From: Bacillota bacterium
Lineage (GTDB): Bacteria; Bacillota; UBA4882; UBA8346
Length of the DNA: 46,217 nucleotides
Assembly (NCBI GenBank): GCA_023435565.1
Contig: JAEYRN010000079.1
Location: 1 to 46,217 of the forward strand
Direction: 5' to 3'
The stretch's first letter is position 1; every line of letters starts with the position of its first letter. The translations under genes and the position numbers were made by a program. Below, piece after piece: positions 26,229 to 35,854 of the stretch. The notes beneath the pieces are model-generated. The model was not told the DNA's origin. It saw only the letters and a program-made list of their open reading frames with translations, and searched no databases.

Positions 26229-27302
26229 ATGCCAGTAAAAGTCGGAATTAACGGTTTTGGCCGGATTGGTCGCTTGGTTTTCAGCGCTTTGTATGACAAA
26301 GGAATATTAGGAAAAGAAGTCGATGTAGTGGCGGTCGTCGACATTAGTACTGATGCCAGTTATTTTGCTTATCAATTACGTTATGATTCTGTCCATGGCA
26401 AATTTAAAGGCAACGTTAGCACTGAAAAGAGCGATCCCAGCCTGGCCGAGGATGATGTATTAATCGTAGACGGTCATAAGATCAAATGCGTCATGGCTAC
26501 CAAAGACCCCAGCCAACTTCCTTGGAAAGCGCTTGGCGTTGATTATGTAATTGAATCTACCGGATTATTCACCGATTCCGAAAAAGCCAAAGGCCACCTG
26601 GCTGCCGGAGCTAAAAAAGTAATCATCTCCGCTCCCGGAAAAGGCGAAGTTAAAACCATCGTTATGGGAGTAAATGAAAACGAATATGATTCCAAGAGTC
26701 ACGATATCGTTTCCAATGCGTCCTGTACCACCAACTGTCTGGCTCCGTTAGTACATGTCCTCTTAAAAGAGGGTATTGGTATTGAGACCGGTTTGATGAC
26801 TACTATTCACTCTTACACCGCGACCCAAAAAACCGTTGACGGGCCTTCCAAAAAAGATTGGCGAGGCGGCCGGGCAGCGGCTCTGAATATTATTCCTTCC
26901 ACTACCGGCGCTGCTAAGGCTGTTGGCGAAGTATTACCGGCAACCAAAGGAAAATTAACCGGTATGTCCTTCCGGGTTCCTACCGCTGACGTTTCCGTAG
27001 TTGATTTGACCTTCCGTTCCGTAAAAGAAACTTCTATCGAAGAGATTGATTCTTTATTAAAGAAAGCTGCCGATACATACATGAAAGACATTTTAGGCTT
27101 TAGCAAAGAGGAATTGGTTTCGACCGACTTTATTCACGACAACCGTTCATCAATTTACGATTCCTTAGCAACTTTACAGAATAATTTAAAAGGCGAAAAA
27201 CGCTTCTTCAAGATTGTTTCCTGGTACGATAACGAGTGGGGTTATTCTAACCGTGTTATCGACCTACTTACCTTTATCGCTAAAAAAGACGGAAGCCTAT
27301 AA
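26229..27302 (+). CDS. gap: Glyceraldehyde-3-phosphate dehydrogenase
   Basis: It oxidises glyceraldehyde-3-phosphate with NAD. The N-terminal NAD fold is KVGINGFGRIGRLV, the catalytic Cys lies in SNASCTTNCLAP and the catalytic His in TIHSYTATQ; the C-terminus has SWYDNEWGYSNRV. At 357 residues it is ~20 longer than the usual bacillar GapA, and the cofactor region VVDISTDASYFAYQLRYDSVHG resembles the GapC-like subgroup. ATG 26229 follows CGGAGG. It is the second gene of the CggR operon. Confidence 0.97.
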   Translation: MPVKVGINGFGRIGRLVFSALYDKGILGKEVDVVAVVDISTDASYFAYQLRYDSVHGKFKGNVSTEKSDPSLAEDDVLIVDGHKIKCVMATKDPSQLPWKALGVDYVIESTGLFTDSEKAKGHLAAGAKKVIISAPGKGEVKTIVMGVNENEYDSKSHDIVSNASCTTNCLAPLVHVLLKEGIGIETGLMTTIHSYTATQKTVDGPSKKDWRGGRAAALNIIPSTTGAAKAVGEVLPATKGKLTGMSFRVPTADVSVVDLTFRSVKETSIEEIDSLLKKAADTYMKDILGFSKEELVSTDFIHDNRSSIYDSLATLQNNLKGEKRFFKIVSWYDNEWGYSNRVIDLLTFIAKKDGSL

Positions 27303-27308
27303 AAAATT

Positions 27309-27335
27309 GATAGGAGCGATTTATTCGCTCCTATC
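27309..27335 (+). other. 11-bp perfect stem-loop between gap and pgk
   Basis: GATAGGAGCGA (27309-27319) and TCGCTCCTATC (27325-27335) pair perfectly around TTTAT, 6 bp after the gap stop. There is no T run, so it more likely stabilises or marks the 3' end of a processed gap mRNA than terminates transcription. Confidence 0.8.
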
Positions 27336-27398
27336 AGCATCTAAAAACTTGTTGTTACATATTATTTGATTTGGCATGTATTTGAAGGAGGGTTAAGT

Positions 27399-28586
27399 AT
27401 GAATAAAATGTCAATTGACGATATTCAAGTAAAGGGTAAACGGGTATTGGTTCGAGTTGATTTTAACGTACCGGTGGACGATAACGGTCAAATTACCGAT
27501 GACCGAAGGATTAAAGCCGCAGTCCCAACCATTAAAACCTTAGCCGACCGTGGCGCCAAAGTAATACTAGTATCTCATTTCGGTCGTCCCAAAGGCGGAC
27601 CGGATAATAAGTACCGGATGGATGTTATGGGCAAAAGACTTTCCGAGGTAATGGGTAAACCGGTAGTTAAGGTGAATGATTCCATCGGCGACGAACCCCA
27701 AAAAGCCATTGACACTTTACCTGAGGGCGGGGTTGTTCTTTTAGAAAACGTTCGTTTTTATAAGGAAGAAGAAGCTAACGACGAAGCATTTGCTAGGAAA
27801 TTGGCTGATTTGGCCGATGTCTACGTGAATGACGCATTCGGGACCGCTCATCGGGCTCATGCTTCCACAGCCGGAGTGGCAAAATTCCTTAAACCGGCGG
27901 TTTCAGGATATTTAATGCAGAAAGAAATCGATATCATGGGTAAAGCGCTTTCAAACCCGGAGCGTCCCTTCGTTGCCATCTTGGGAGGAGCCAAAGTAGC
28001 GGATAAATTAGGAGTTATCCAAAACCTACTAGAAAAAGTGGATACTTTAATCATCGGCGGCGGTATGGCATATACTTTCCTAAAAGCACAAGGGATGGAA
28101 ATTGGTCAATCGTTGCTTGACGCTGAGAAAATTGAATTTGCCAATGAAATGATGGCCAAGGCCAAGTCCCGTGGAATTAAACTGCTTTTACCGGTGGACG
28201 TGGTTATTACCGATGATTTTAAGAAACCGACCATGTCGAAGACTGTTACAACCAATCAAATCTCTTCCGAGCTACAAGGAGTAGATATCGGACCGGAAAC
28301 AATCAAAATTTTCGCTAAAGAAATTGAAAATGCGAAAACTGTAATTTGGAATGGTCCAATGGGCGTTTTTGAATTACCTCAATTTGCAGTTGGAACCAAA
28401 GCGGTAGCTGAAGCTTTGACCCGTTCAAAGGGAACAACTATCGTCGGCGGTGGTGATTCCGCAGCGGCAGTTGAGCAAATGGGTTATGCCGATAAAGTTA
28501 CCCATGTATCTACCGGTGGTGGCGCTTCCCTAGAGTTCATGGAAGGGATCGAACTTCCGGGTGTAGCGGCATTGACGGATAAATAA
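27399..28586 (+). CDS. pgk: Phosphoglycerate kinase
   Basis: It transfers phosphate from 1,3-bisphosphoglycerate to ADP. Signature motifs are RVLVRVDFNVPVD near the start, LVSHFGRPKG, and the nucleotide-binding GGGDSAAAVEQMG near the end. Length 395 residues is normal. I start it at ATG 27399, behind AAGGAGGG; the upstream in-frame TTG at 27366 has no ribosome binding site. Confidence 0.97.
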   Translation: MNKMSIDDIQVKGKRVLVRVDFNVPVDDNGQITDDRRIKAAVPTIKTLADRGAKVILVSHFGRPKGGPDNKYRMDVMGKRLSEVMGKPVVKVNDSIGDEPQKAIDTLPEGGVVLLENVRFYKEEEANDEAFARKLADLADVYVNDAFGTAHRAHASTAGVAKFLKPAVSGYLMQKEIDIMGKALSNPERPFVAILGGAKVADKLGVIQNLLEKVDTLIIGGGMAYTFLKAQGMEIGQSLLDAEKIEFANEMMAKAKSRGIKLLLPVDVVITDDFKKPTMSKTVTTNQISSELQGVDIGPETIKIFAKEIENAKTVIWNGPMGVFELPQFAVGTKAVAEALTRSKGTTIVGGGDSAAAVEQMGYADKVTHVSTGGGASLEFMEGIELPGVAALTDK

Positions 28587-28605
28587 GTAAGCTAAGGAGG
28601 TAACA

Positions 28606-29355
28606 ATGCGTAAACCGATTATTGCCGGAAACTGGAAGATGTATAAAACAATTCCGGAAGGCCGGAGTTTAGTAAAAGGTGTTATGGATAAATTAGCTGG
28701 TTTTACCGATGCGGAAGTGGTTTTTTGTCCGCCATTTACCGCTTTAAGCGCAGTCAAGGACCTAACCCAAGGGACATCTTTCCGATTGGGAGCTCAGGAT
28801 CTATACTGGAAGGAACAAGGAGCTTTTACCGGTGAGATTTCGTCATTAATGCTTAAAGATATCGGTTGTGACTATGTAATAATCGGCCACTCCGAACGAA
28901 GGGAACATTTTGGAGAGACTGATCAAACCGTTAATATGAAAGCAAAAGCCGCCTTGGCCGCCGGGATTAAACCAATCATTTGCGTTGGTGAGTCCTTAGC
29001 TCAACGTGAAGCCGGGGAGACTCAAAGCCTGATTAAACGCCAGACCGAATTAGCCTTACAGGGAGTGGAAGTAGGAGCAATTCCCGAGATTGTAATAGCA
29101 TATGAACCAATCTGGGCTATTGGTACCGGAAAATCTTCCAATGGAACAGATGCAAATGAAGTTATCGGTTTAATTCGGAGAACCGTAGCTGAAATTTTCG
29201 GTAATGAACCAGCACAGCAGATGCGAATTCAATACGGCGGAAGCGTTAAACCTGAAAACATCAAAGAATTTATGGATCAGCCGGAGATCGACGGGGCTTT
29301 AGTTGGTGGGGCCAGTTTAGAAGTTGATTCATTCATTAAGATTATTAAATACTAG
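28606..29355 (+). CDS. tpiA: Triosephosphate isomerase
   Basis: It interconverts dihydroxyacetone phosphate and glyceraldehyde-3-phosphate. Motifs: GNWKMYK at the start, catalytic His in IGHSERR, catalytic Glu in AYEPIWAIGTG, phosphate loop YGGSVKPEN. 249 residues. ATG 28606 follows AAGGAGG. Confidence 0.97.
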   Translation: MRKPIIAGNWKMYKTIPEGRSLVKGVMDKLAGFTDAEVVFCPPFTALSAVKDLTQGTSFRLGAQDLYWKEQGAFTGEISSLMLKDIGCDYVIIGHSERREHFGETDQTVNMKAKAALAAGIKPIICVGESLAQREAGETQSLIKRQTELALQGVEVGAIPEIVIAYEPIWAIGTGKSSNGTDANEVIGLIRRTVAEIFGNEPAQQMRIQYGGSVKPENIKEFMDQPEIDGALVGGASLEVDSFIKIIKY

Positions 29356-29360
29356 ACTGT

Positions 29361-29394
29361 TCATTGTTCGCTGATAATTGATTATTGATTGCGC
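29361..29394 (+). repeat. Degenerate 7-bp tandem repeat between tpiA and gpmI
   Basis: Heptads TTCATTG, TTCGCTG, ATAATTG, ATTATTG, ATTGCGC fill most of the 49-bp gap. It lies just upstream of the gpmI ribosome binding site. Confidence 0.6.
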
Positions 29395-29404
29395 GGAGGC
29401 AAAT

Positions 29405-30949
29405 ATGACTTATCGACCTGGAGCTTTAATAATTCTCGACGGATGGGGCTACAATCCAAAAGAAGAGTTTAATGCCATCAAAGAAGCAGATACTCCATTT
29501 ATGGATAGTTTATTTAAAGATTATCCTCACGGGACCTTACTATGTTCCGGTGAAGCAGTCGGCCTTCCCGAGGGGCAGATGGGCACGTCCGAAGTTGGAC
29601 ATCTAAACATTGGGGCCGGGCGAGTCGTTTACCAAAGCCTGGTTAGGATCTCCAAAGCCTTACGTGATGGAGAGTTTAAGTGTAACCCGGTTTTTATCGA
29701 TCTAATCCAGCACGCGCTTAAAGAAAATCGGCCTTTACATGTTATGGGTCTGGTATCTCCCGGCGGAGTACATAGCCATACCGAACATCTTTTTGGAATT
29801 ATCCGGATCGCGAAAGAAGTTGGAATTAAGCAAGTATATATTCATGCTTTTCTAGACGGTAGGGATACTCCTCCGTCCAGTGCTAAAGAGTATTTGGAGG
29901 AATTGGAAGACTATTGCCGCAGAACCGGATTGGGTAGGGTAGCTACTATTAGTGGGCGGTATTATGCAATGGACCGCGATAAACGTTGGGAACGGGTTGA
30001 AAAAGCTTATGCGGTCATGGTTTACGGTGAAGGAGAGGAAGCCGACTCAGCACTTCAAGGGATTGAAAACTCTTATGCCCGTAATATTACTGATGAATTT
30101 GTCTTACCGACGGTAATTAAGGAGGATGGCAAACCGGTTGCTTTAATTGAACCGGGAGATCCGGTCCTATTCTTCAACTTCCGGCCTGACCGGGCCCGTG
30201 AAATAACAAGAACATTTGTTGACCCGACATTTACCGGATTTGAACGCCGGACCGGATACTTGAATACATTCTTCGCAGCAATGACCCAGTATGATGAAAC
30301 TCTTGATATACCTCTACTTTTTCCACCCGAAGAACGTATGAAAAATATTTTATCCGAGGTATTGGCGAATAACGGAAAAAGACAGCTGCGGATTGCTGAA
30401 ACCGAAAAATATGCTCATGTTACTTTCTTTTTCAACGGTGGTGAGGAAAAGCCGTATCCTTTCGAAGAACGGATTTTGATTCCCTCCCCCAAAGTGGCTA
30501 CATATGATCTGAAGCCGGAAATGAGCGCTTATGAAGTTACCGATGCCCTAATCAAAGAAATTGAAGAGGACAAATTTGATGTAATCATTATGAATTATGC
30601 TAATTGTGATATGGTGGGACATACCGGTATACCTGAAGCTGCCCGGAAAGCGGTGGAGGCGGTCGACCGGTGTTTGGCCCGTTTGATACCGTCTATCTTG
30701 GCCAAAGGCGGTGCGGTTATTTTAACTGCGGATCATGGTAACGCTGAAATGATGCGTGATTATCAAACTGGTGAACCGTACACTGCCCATACTACTTTCC
30801 CTGTTCCAGTTATGGTCATTGGCCATAAGGAACAGATCCGGGTAAAGGATGGAAAATTAGCAGATTTGGCTCCAACTCTTCTGGAGTTAATCGGAATCCC
30901 CAAACCGGTGGAGATGACTGGTACAAGTTTGATTAACCGCGGAGAATGA
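29405..30949 (+). CDS. gpmI: Cofactor-independent phosphoglycerate mutase
   Basis: This Mn-dependent alkaline-phosphatase-fold enzyme converts 3- to 2-phosphoglycerate. Metal and catalytic motifs are visible: ILDGWGYN, GTSEVGHLNIGAGRVV (phosphorylated Ser), HAFLDGRDTPP, NYANCDMVGHTG, LTADHGNAE and HTTFPVPVMV. 514 residues. ATG 29405 is preceded by CGGAGG; the upstream in-frame start at 29378 lies in the repeat tract. Confidence 0.97.
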   Translation: MTYRPGALIILDGWGYNPKEEFNAIKEADTPFMDSLFKDYPHGTLLCSGEAVGLPEGQMGTSEVGHLNIGAGRVVYQSLVRISKALRDGEFKCNPVFIDLIQHALKENRPLHVMGLVSPGGVHSHTEHLFGIIRIAKEVGIKQVYIHAFLDGRDTPPSSAKEYLEELEDYCRRTGLGRVATISGRYYAMDRDKRWERVEKAYAVMVYGEGEEADSALQGIENSYARNITDEFVLPTVIKEDGKPVALIEPGDPVLFFNFRPDRAREITRTFVDPTFTGFERRTGYLNTFFAAMTQYDETLDIPLLFPPEERMKNILSEVLANNGKRQLRIAETEKYAHVTFFFNGGEEKPYPFEERILIPSPKVATYDLKPEMSAYEVTDALIKEIEEDKFDVIIMNYANCDMVGHTGIPEAARKAVEAVDRCLARLIPSILAKGGAVILTADHGNAEMMRDYQTGEPYTAHTTFPVPVMVIGHKEQIRVKDGKLADLAPTLLELIGIPKPVEMTGTSLINRGE

Positions 30950-31050
30950 GAAAATTTATGGTGACTACCGAGTTGCTAATGTGTAAATTTCTTTGAATGG
31001 TTAAATAGATAAATAAAATAATAATGAAAAACAAGGGAGGATTTATAAGA

Positions 31051-32358
31051 ATGACAACAATTGTTGATGTCTACGGACGCGAAATACTTGATTCCCGAGG
31101 TAATCCCACAGTTGAGGTAGAAGTGGAACTAGCCGACGGTAGTGTTGGCAGAGCTGCTGTTCCTTCAGGCGCATCAACCGGAGCTTTTGAAGCCGTTGAG
31201 CTTCGTGACGGCGACAAAGGGCGTTACCTGGGCCGCGGTGTTCAAAAAGCTGTTGATAATGTAAATGACGCCATCGCCTCCGAAGTGATCGGTCTTGACG
31301 CTTTGGATCAGGTGACAGTGGATAAAGTGATGATTGACTTGGATGGTACGCCCAACAAAGCAAAACTTGGGGCCAATGCGATCCTAGGAGTATCATTGGC
31401 GGTAGCAAAAGCAGCCGCTACCAGTTTAAATTTACCATTATACCGTTATCTCGGCGGTGTAAATGCCAAAGAGTTGCCTGTCCCGATGATGAATATTTTG
31501 AACGGCGGTAAACACGCCGATAATAGCGTAGATTTGCAGGAATTCATGGTAATGCCGGTTGGCGCGGAAAGCTTCTCGGAATGTCTTCGTTGGGGAGCCG
31601 AGATTTTTCATGCTTTGAAGAAAGTATTGAAAGATAAAGGGTACGGTACGGCAGTAGGTGATGAAGGTGGTTATGCGCCTAACTTAAAGAGTAATCAGGA
31701 AGCATTGGATGTTATAATGTCCGCCATTAACCAGGCCGGATTTAAACCGGGTGAACAGATTATGATTGCTATGGACCCGGCCTCCACAGAACTATGGGAT
31801 GAAGCCAAAAAGAAAGGTGAGGAAGGTAAATATTACTTCTGGAAGTCCGATATCCTGAAGACCCCTTCCGAAATGGCTGATTTTTGGACTGATCTGTGCA
31901 ATAATTACCCAATCATATCTATTGAAGATGGTATGGCTGAAGAAGATTGGGACGGTTGGAAAATGTTAACCGATCGGCTTGGTAAGAAAGTCCAGTTGGT
32001 CGGGGACGATCTCTTTGTAACTAACACCGAACGGCTTAATAAGGGTATTGGTTTGGGAGTAGCCAATTCGATTTTGATTAAGGTAAACCAAATCGGTTCA
32101 CTAACTGAAACGTTGGATGCCATTGAAATGGCGAAACGGGCTGGTTATACCGCCATTATCTCCCATCGTTCCGGTGAGACCGAGGATTCAACTATTGCGG
32201 ACATTGCCGTTGCTACCAATGCGGGTCAGATTAAAACCGGGGCTCCGTCTCGTACCGACCGGGTTGCCAAATACAATCAATTACTTCGGATTGAGGACCT
32301 TTTAGCTGAGGAAGCCATTTACCCCGGTAAAAAAGCATTTTATAATGTCTACCGATAA
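31051..32358 (+). CDS. eno: Enolase
   Basis: It dehydrates 2-phosphoglycerate to phosphoenolpyruvate. Motifs: REILDSRGNPTVEVEV, GDEGGYAPNL, AMDPASTELW, SIEDGMAEEDWDGW and SHRSGETEDSTIADIAVA. 435 residues. ATG 31051 follows AAGGGAGGA; the ATG at 31024 is upstream of that site. It is the last glycolytic gene of the operon. Confidence 0.97.
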   Translation: MTTIVDVYGREILDSRGNPTVEVEVELADGSVGRAAVPSGASTGAFEAVELRDGDKGRYLGRGVQKAVDNVNDAIASEVIGLDALDQVTVDKVMIDLDGTPNKAKLGANAILGVSLAVAKAAATSLNLPLYRYLGGVNAKELPVPMMNILNGGKHADNSVDLQEFMVMPVGAESFSECLRWGAEIFHALKKVLKDKGYGTAVGDEGGYAPNLKSNQEALDVIMSAINQAGFKPGEQIMIAMDPASTELWDEAKKKGEEGKYYFWKSDILKTPSEMADFWTDLCNNYPIISIEDGMAEEDWDGWKMLTDRLGKKVQLVGDDLFVTNTERLNKGIGLGVANSILIKVNQIGSLTETLDAIEMAKRAGYTAIISHRSGETEDSTIADIAVATNAGQIKTGAPSRTDRVAKYNQLLRIEDLLAEEAIYPGKKAFYNVYR

Positions 32359-32379
32359 ATAGTTTACATCAACTAATAC

Positions 32380-32408
32380 TTGTAGTTCCTTCCCCAATAT
32401 GCTAAAAT
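32380..32408 (+). promoter_or_regulatory. secG promoter
   Basis: TTGTAG (32380-32385) and TAAAAT (32403-32408) with a 17-bp spacer, 29 bp upstream of the secG start. Confidence 0.65.
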
Positions 32409-32437
32409 ATCTTGGAGACTTTGGTGGAGGTGTAAAC

Positions 32438-32671
32438 TTGTTAAAATTAACTCTACAGATATTATTATTGATTGATTCCATACTTCTTGTGACGATTGTT
32501 GTTTTACAACCGAGTAAGGGAGAAGGATTGGGAGCAATCGGTTCCGGCGGACAGATGTTCTTCGCTAAAAACAAAGGCCTTGAAAAATTATTGGATAAAG
32601 CCACTATGTGGATGGGAATTCTGTTCGGAGTATTATTGATTTTAACGGAAATTTATGAAAAGTTTGTTTAA
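32438..32671 (+). CDS. secG: Preprotein translocase subunit SecG
   Basis: The 77-residue protein has two membrane helices and the family pattern VTIVVLQPSKGEGLGAIGSGGQMFF between them. It assists SecYE in protein export. I start it at TTG 32438, 7 bp after GGAGG; the in-frame start at 32399 overlaps the promoter. It is followed by a terminator. Confidence 0.94.
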   Translation: MLKLTLQILLLIDSILLVTIVVLQPSKGEGLGAIGSGGQMFFAKNKGLEKLLDKATMWMGILFGVLLILTEIYEKFV

Positions 32672-32693
32672 AGGGCTGACAAGCCCTTTTTTT
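32671..32693 (+). terminator. Rho-independent terminator after secG
   Basis: AAGGGCT and AGCCCTT pair around GACA and are followed by a T run. It starts at the stop codon of secG. Confidence 0.9.
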
Positions 32694-32753
32694 CTTCTAT
32701 GTTAAATTGAAATAATTGCATTTATTTGGTAACCGAAAATCAAAATAATCATT

Positions 32754-32780
32754 TAACTTATTTCATTTTTTTTACGATAT
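32754..32780 (+). promoter_or_regulatory. Possible sigma-D (motility) type promoter of the chemoreceptor
   Basis: TAAC, 15 bp, TACGATAT compares with the sigma-D consensus TAAA-N15-GCCGATAT. A chemoreceptor is a typical target. The match is imperfect. Confidence 0.35.
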
Positions 32781-32874
32781 TAGTATAAAGAATAAATAGT
32801 TAAAGATTAGAAGGATATCACCGGAATATGTCGAAAAATTTATGGTAGTCATGCAACATGGGGAGGGGAAAAGT

Positions 32875-34323
32875 TTGAAGATCTTTTCCGGAATTAAACC
32901 TAAATTATTAATTTTTTTCATTGTTATACATATATTAATAGCCATCAGTAATGTAATAATGGGTAACCTTATTCAGGGTCCATTACGTATATTTATAATT
33001 ATTGTACAAATATCATTATTCATTCTACTTGGTAATATTGTAATCAATAAAACACTGATCTCCCCGATACGAAGATTTATGGTTCTTTCAAAGCGGTTGG
33101 AAGAGGAAGATTTCAGTCAGGATATTACGATTAAAACCAATGATGAATTAGAACTTTTGGCAAAAATCGTTAATCAGATGCTTCGCCGTCTTAGGGTTAT
33201 TTTGCAGGAAAACTTGAGTTCCGCTGAGATTCTTGCTTTAGCTGCCTCGGAGATGTCAAGCATGGCCCAACATGCCAATCAGGCAACTCAAGATATTACC
33301 AATACCATGGATTATATGGCACATGCTACTGAAGAGCAATATGAAAACGTTCAACTTTCAGTGTTAGCGACGCAGCAAATGGCTGAGACCGCTCAACAGG
33401 TTGCAGGAGAAGCTCAAAAATCGGCCACTTTTTCTTCACAAGCTGCCGAACGGGCTAGAATCGGTGAAGATATCATTCAAGAGGTCCATAACAAGATTAT
33501 TCAGTTAAAAGAAACAGTGGACGAATCAGCTTCCGTTGTTAAAAGACTAGGAACCCGTTCCATGGAGATTGGGAAAATCGTCGACGTTATGCGCGGTATT
33601 TCCCGGCAAACAAACTTACTGGCATTAAACGCCGCTATTGAGGCAGCTAGAGCCGGTGAACATGGTCGGGGTTTTTCCGTAGTTGCTGATGAAGTACGGG
33701 CCCTTGCTGAACAGTCAACCAATTCAGCGATTCAGATCGTTTCAATGATTAATGAGATCCAAAAAGAAACGAACGCTGCTGTTGAAGCTATGGAAGTCGG
33801 TACCAAGATGGTTGATGAAGGAACTGTCCTTGCCATTTCTGCGAAAGAATCTTTCTCGTCTATTACTCAGTCCGTTACTCAAACAGTGAATACGATTCAT
33901 GAAATTGCAGCCGCTGCTCAAGAGCAGGCAGCCAGTAGTGAAGAGATGACCGGTACCATGCATTCGGTGGCCGAGATCTCCAAACAAAACGTGAAGGGTA
34001 CACATCAAATCGCCTCTTCTACTGACCAACAACGGCTCAATATGGAGAACTTGGCTGTGTCAGCCGCTCAATTGGTGGAGATGGCGGACAACCTTACCGC
34101 ATTAGTTGGACGGTTTAAGCTTAACCCCAATTTCCAAAGATGTTGGCGGGTATTGGATTGTAACTATGTGAATTGCCCGGCTTATCAAAGCAAGGAAGAA
34201 AAATGTTGGTTAATCCCCGATACTTTGTGTGGCGAAGGCAATCCTAACGGTTCGGTGATGAACAAACGTCAAATGTGCCATCAATGTGAAGTCTTTAAAA
34301 TCAATACCAAAGTGGAATCTTAA
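32875..34323 (+). CDS. Methyl-accepting chemotaxis protein with Cys-rich C-terminal domain
   Basis: Two closely spaced membrane helices (~10-65) with almost no extracellular loop are followed by a HAMP domain (~60-110) and a long signalling coiled coil. The hairpin tip is GKIVDVMRGISRQTNLLALNAAIEAARAGEHGRGFSVVADEVRALAEQ in type (here complete). After the signalling domain a ~55-residue tail has seven Cys, in the pattern CW..LDC, NCPAY, KCW, LC, CHQC, which resembles the two-CW domain of redox- or metal-sensing proteins. With no periplasmic sensor, this tail may be the sensory part. TTG 32875 follows GGGAGGGG. Confidence 0.92.
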   Translation: MKIFSGIKPKLLIFFIVIHILIAISNVIMGNLIQGPLRIFIIIVQISLFILLGNIVINKTLISPIRRFMVLSKRLEEEDFSQDITIKTNDELELLAKIVNQMLRRLRVILQENLSSAEILALAASEMSSMAQHANQATQDITNTMDYMAHATEEQYENVQLSVLATQQMAETAQQVAGEAQKSATFSSQAAERARIGEDIIQEVHNKIIQLKETVDESASVVKRLGTRSMEIGKIVDVMRGISRQTNLLALNAAIEAARAGEHGRGFSVVADEVRALAEQSTNSAIQIVSMINEIQKETNAAVEAMEVGTKMVDEGTVLAISAKESFSSITQSVTQTVNTIHEIAAAAQEQAASSEEMTGTMHSVAEISKQNVKGTHQIASSTDQQRLNMENLAVSAAQLVEMADNLTALVGRFKLNPNFQRCWRVLDCNYVNCPAYQSKEEKCWLIPDTLCGEGNPNGSVMNKRQMCHQCEVFKINTKVES

Positions 34324-34342
34324 CATAACTTATATAGAACAG

Positions 34343-34369
34343 CCGGATCGATTGATCCGGTTTTTTTTT
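34343..34369 (+). terminator. Rho-independent terminator
   Basis: CCGGATC and GATCCGG pair around GATT and are followed by nine T residues, after the chemoreceptor gene. Confidence 0.92.
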
Positions 34370-34475
34370 ATGATAAACTGGAATAAGGGTCAAAACATGG
34401 GACAGATTAGTAATTATCGAAGCAATTATTTAGCTCATTAGAGTGAGTTTAGTTCCCTTATTTGGATGAGGTGGA

Positions 34476-35033
34476 ATGATGAATCGGGATGAAGCTTGGG
34501 AGTTAGTACAAAAACAAGTATCGAACCGTAATTTGCGCAACCATATGCTGGCAGCGGAAATGGTCATGCGAAAGCTAGCGGAACATTTTGGAGAAGACAA
34601 GGAAAAGTGGGGGCTAGCCGGGTTACTACATGATTTGGACTACGATGAAACCGCAAACAATCCTTCGCGGCATAGCTTACTGGCTGCCGAAGAACTTCAG
34701 AAGTTAAATTTTGACTCGGAGATTGTTTATGCAGTTAAAGTACATAACCATGTTCATGGCCTACCGCGTCTGAGTCGGATGGATCGGGCGCTTTATGTTT
34801 GCGATCCGCTTACCGGTTTGATTGTAGCGGCCGCTTTAATTTTACCCGCAAAGAAGTTAGCAGCGGTTACACCGGATTTTGTTTTAAATAGGTTTACCGA
34901 AAAAGGTTTTGCCAGAGGGGCAAACCGGGAACAGATCAAGCGGTGTGAAACTGAATTAGGCTTAAGTCTGTCAGAGTTTATCACCATCGGATTGTCAGCC
35001 ATGCAACAAGATGCGGCCTTAATCGGGTTATAG
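34476..35033 (+). CDS. HD domain phosphohydrolase family protein
   Basis: This 185-residue HDIG-type protein has NHMLAAEMVMRKLAEHF, the HD dyad in LLHDLDYDE, and later His residues in RHSLLAAEEL and KVHNHVHG. Such proteins are predicted metal-dependent phosphohydrolases; the substrate is unknown. ATG 34476 (or 34479) follows GAGGTGG. It is 3 bp from the downstream regulator gene, so they are cotranscribed. Confidence 0.88.
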   Translation: MMNRDEAWELVQKQVSNRNLRNHMLAAEMVMRKLAEHFGEDKEKWGLAGLLHDLDYDETANNPSRHSLLAAEELQKLNFDSEIVYAVKVHNHVHGLPRLSRMDRALYVCDPLTGLIVAAALILPAKKLAAVTPDFVLNRFTEKGFARGANREQIKRCETELGLSLSEFITIGLSAMQQDAALIGL

Positions 35034-35036
35034 AAG

Positions 35037-35813
35037 ATGAATCAGGATATAATTAAAGAATTATGCAAATTTGGTTTTAGTACATATGAAGCTAAAGCTT
35101 ATATTGGACTAGTAACCAAAAATCCGGTCACTGGATATGAACTAGCTAAGAATTCCGGGGTTCCTACCGCTAAAATTTATGAAACTATTGAGAAATTGAA
35201 GGAACGTCATTTAGTAATTACCATCACCGGTGACCCCATTAAATACCTCCCGGTTCCTCCGAATGAGGTTTTTCAAGCTTTACGGAATAAATATAATGAT
35301 TCCCTAAAATGGCTCACCACTTCTTTTAAAGAACTGTTCTCGAATCAAAGCGGAGAGTATATCTTTAATATAAAGGGTTATCAAGATATCATTCAAAAGG
35401 CAAAATTATTGATCCAAGAATCTACTACCGAATTGACTGTTTTTTTATGGGACGAGGAGTACCGGGGGATAATGACTGAGCTTAAGCAGGCTGCCGATAG
35501 GCAAGTGAAGACTTATGGCGTAATTTGTGGTAAGGAACGCCCCGATTTTGGTGATTTTTACCACCATGGGTATGAAGCCCAGGTTTTGGAGGAACACCGG
35601 GGCCGAATGTTTGTAATTGTAACCGATGAGGCAAACGCATTATTAGGAGTAACGGACCATCCGTCAGGTATGGCTTGGACCACTAATTACGGTTTGATAA
35701 GAATAGCTAAGGAATATGTGAAACACGAAATCTATCAAAGCAAAATTATGGAGTTCTATGGGAAAAAGTTTGCCGAAGATTTTGGTTTTAAACTGGAACG
35801 ATTAAGATTTTAG
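35037..35813 (+). CDS. TrmB family transcriptional regulator
   Basis: The N-terminal winged helix (~1-80) has the TrmB pattern LCKFGFSTYEAKAYIGLV and GVPTAKIYETIEKLKERHLV. The C-terminal half (~110-258) is a TrmB effector domain (AKLLIQESTTELTVFLW). TrmB proteins regulate sugar or energy metabolism. The next gene is acetate kinase, whose promoter has a palindromic site, so acetate metabolism is a possible target (inference). Confidence 0.88.
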   Translation: MNQDIIKELCKFGFSTYEAKAYIGLVTKNPVTGYELAKNSGVPTAKIYETIEKLKERHLVITITGDPIKYLPVPPNEVFQALRNKYNDSLKWLTTSFKELFSNQSGEYIFNIKGYQDIIQKAKLLIQESTTELTVFLWDEEYRGIMTELKQAADRQVKTYGVICGKERPDFGDFYHHGYEAQVLEEHRGRMFVIVTDEANALLGVTDHPSGMAWTTNYGLIRIAKEYVKHEIYQSKIMEFYGKKFAEDFGFKLERLRF

Positions 35814-35854
35814 TATTTAAATGGCATAATAATGTTATTATTTTGTAAATTTGA

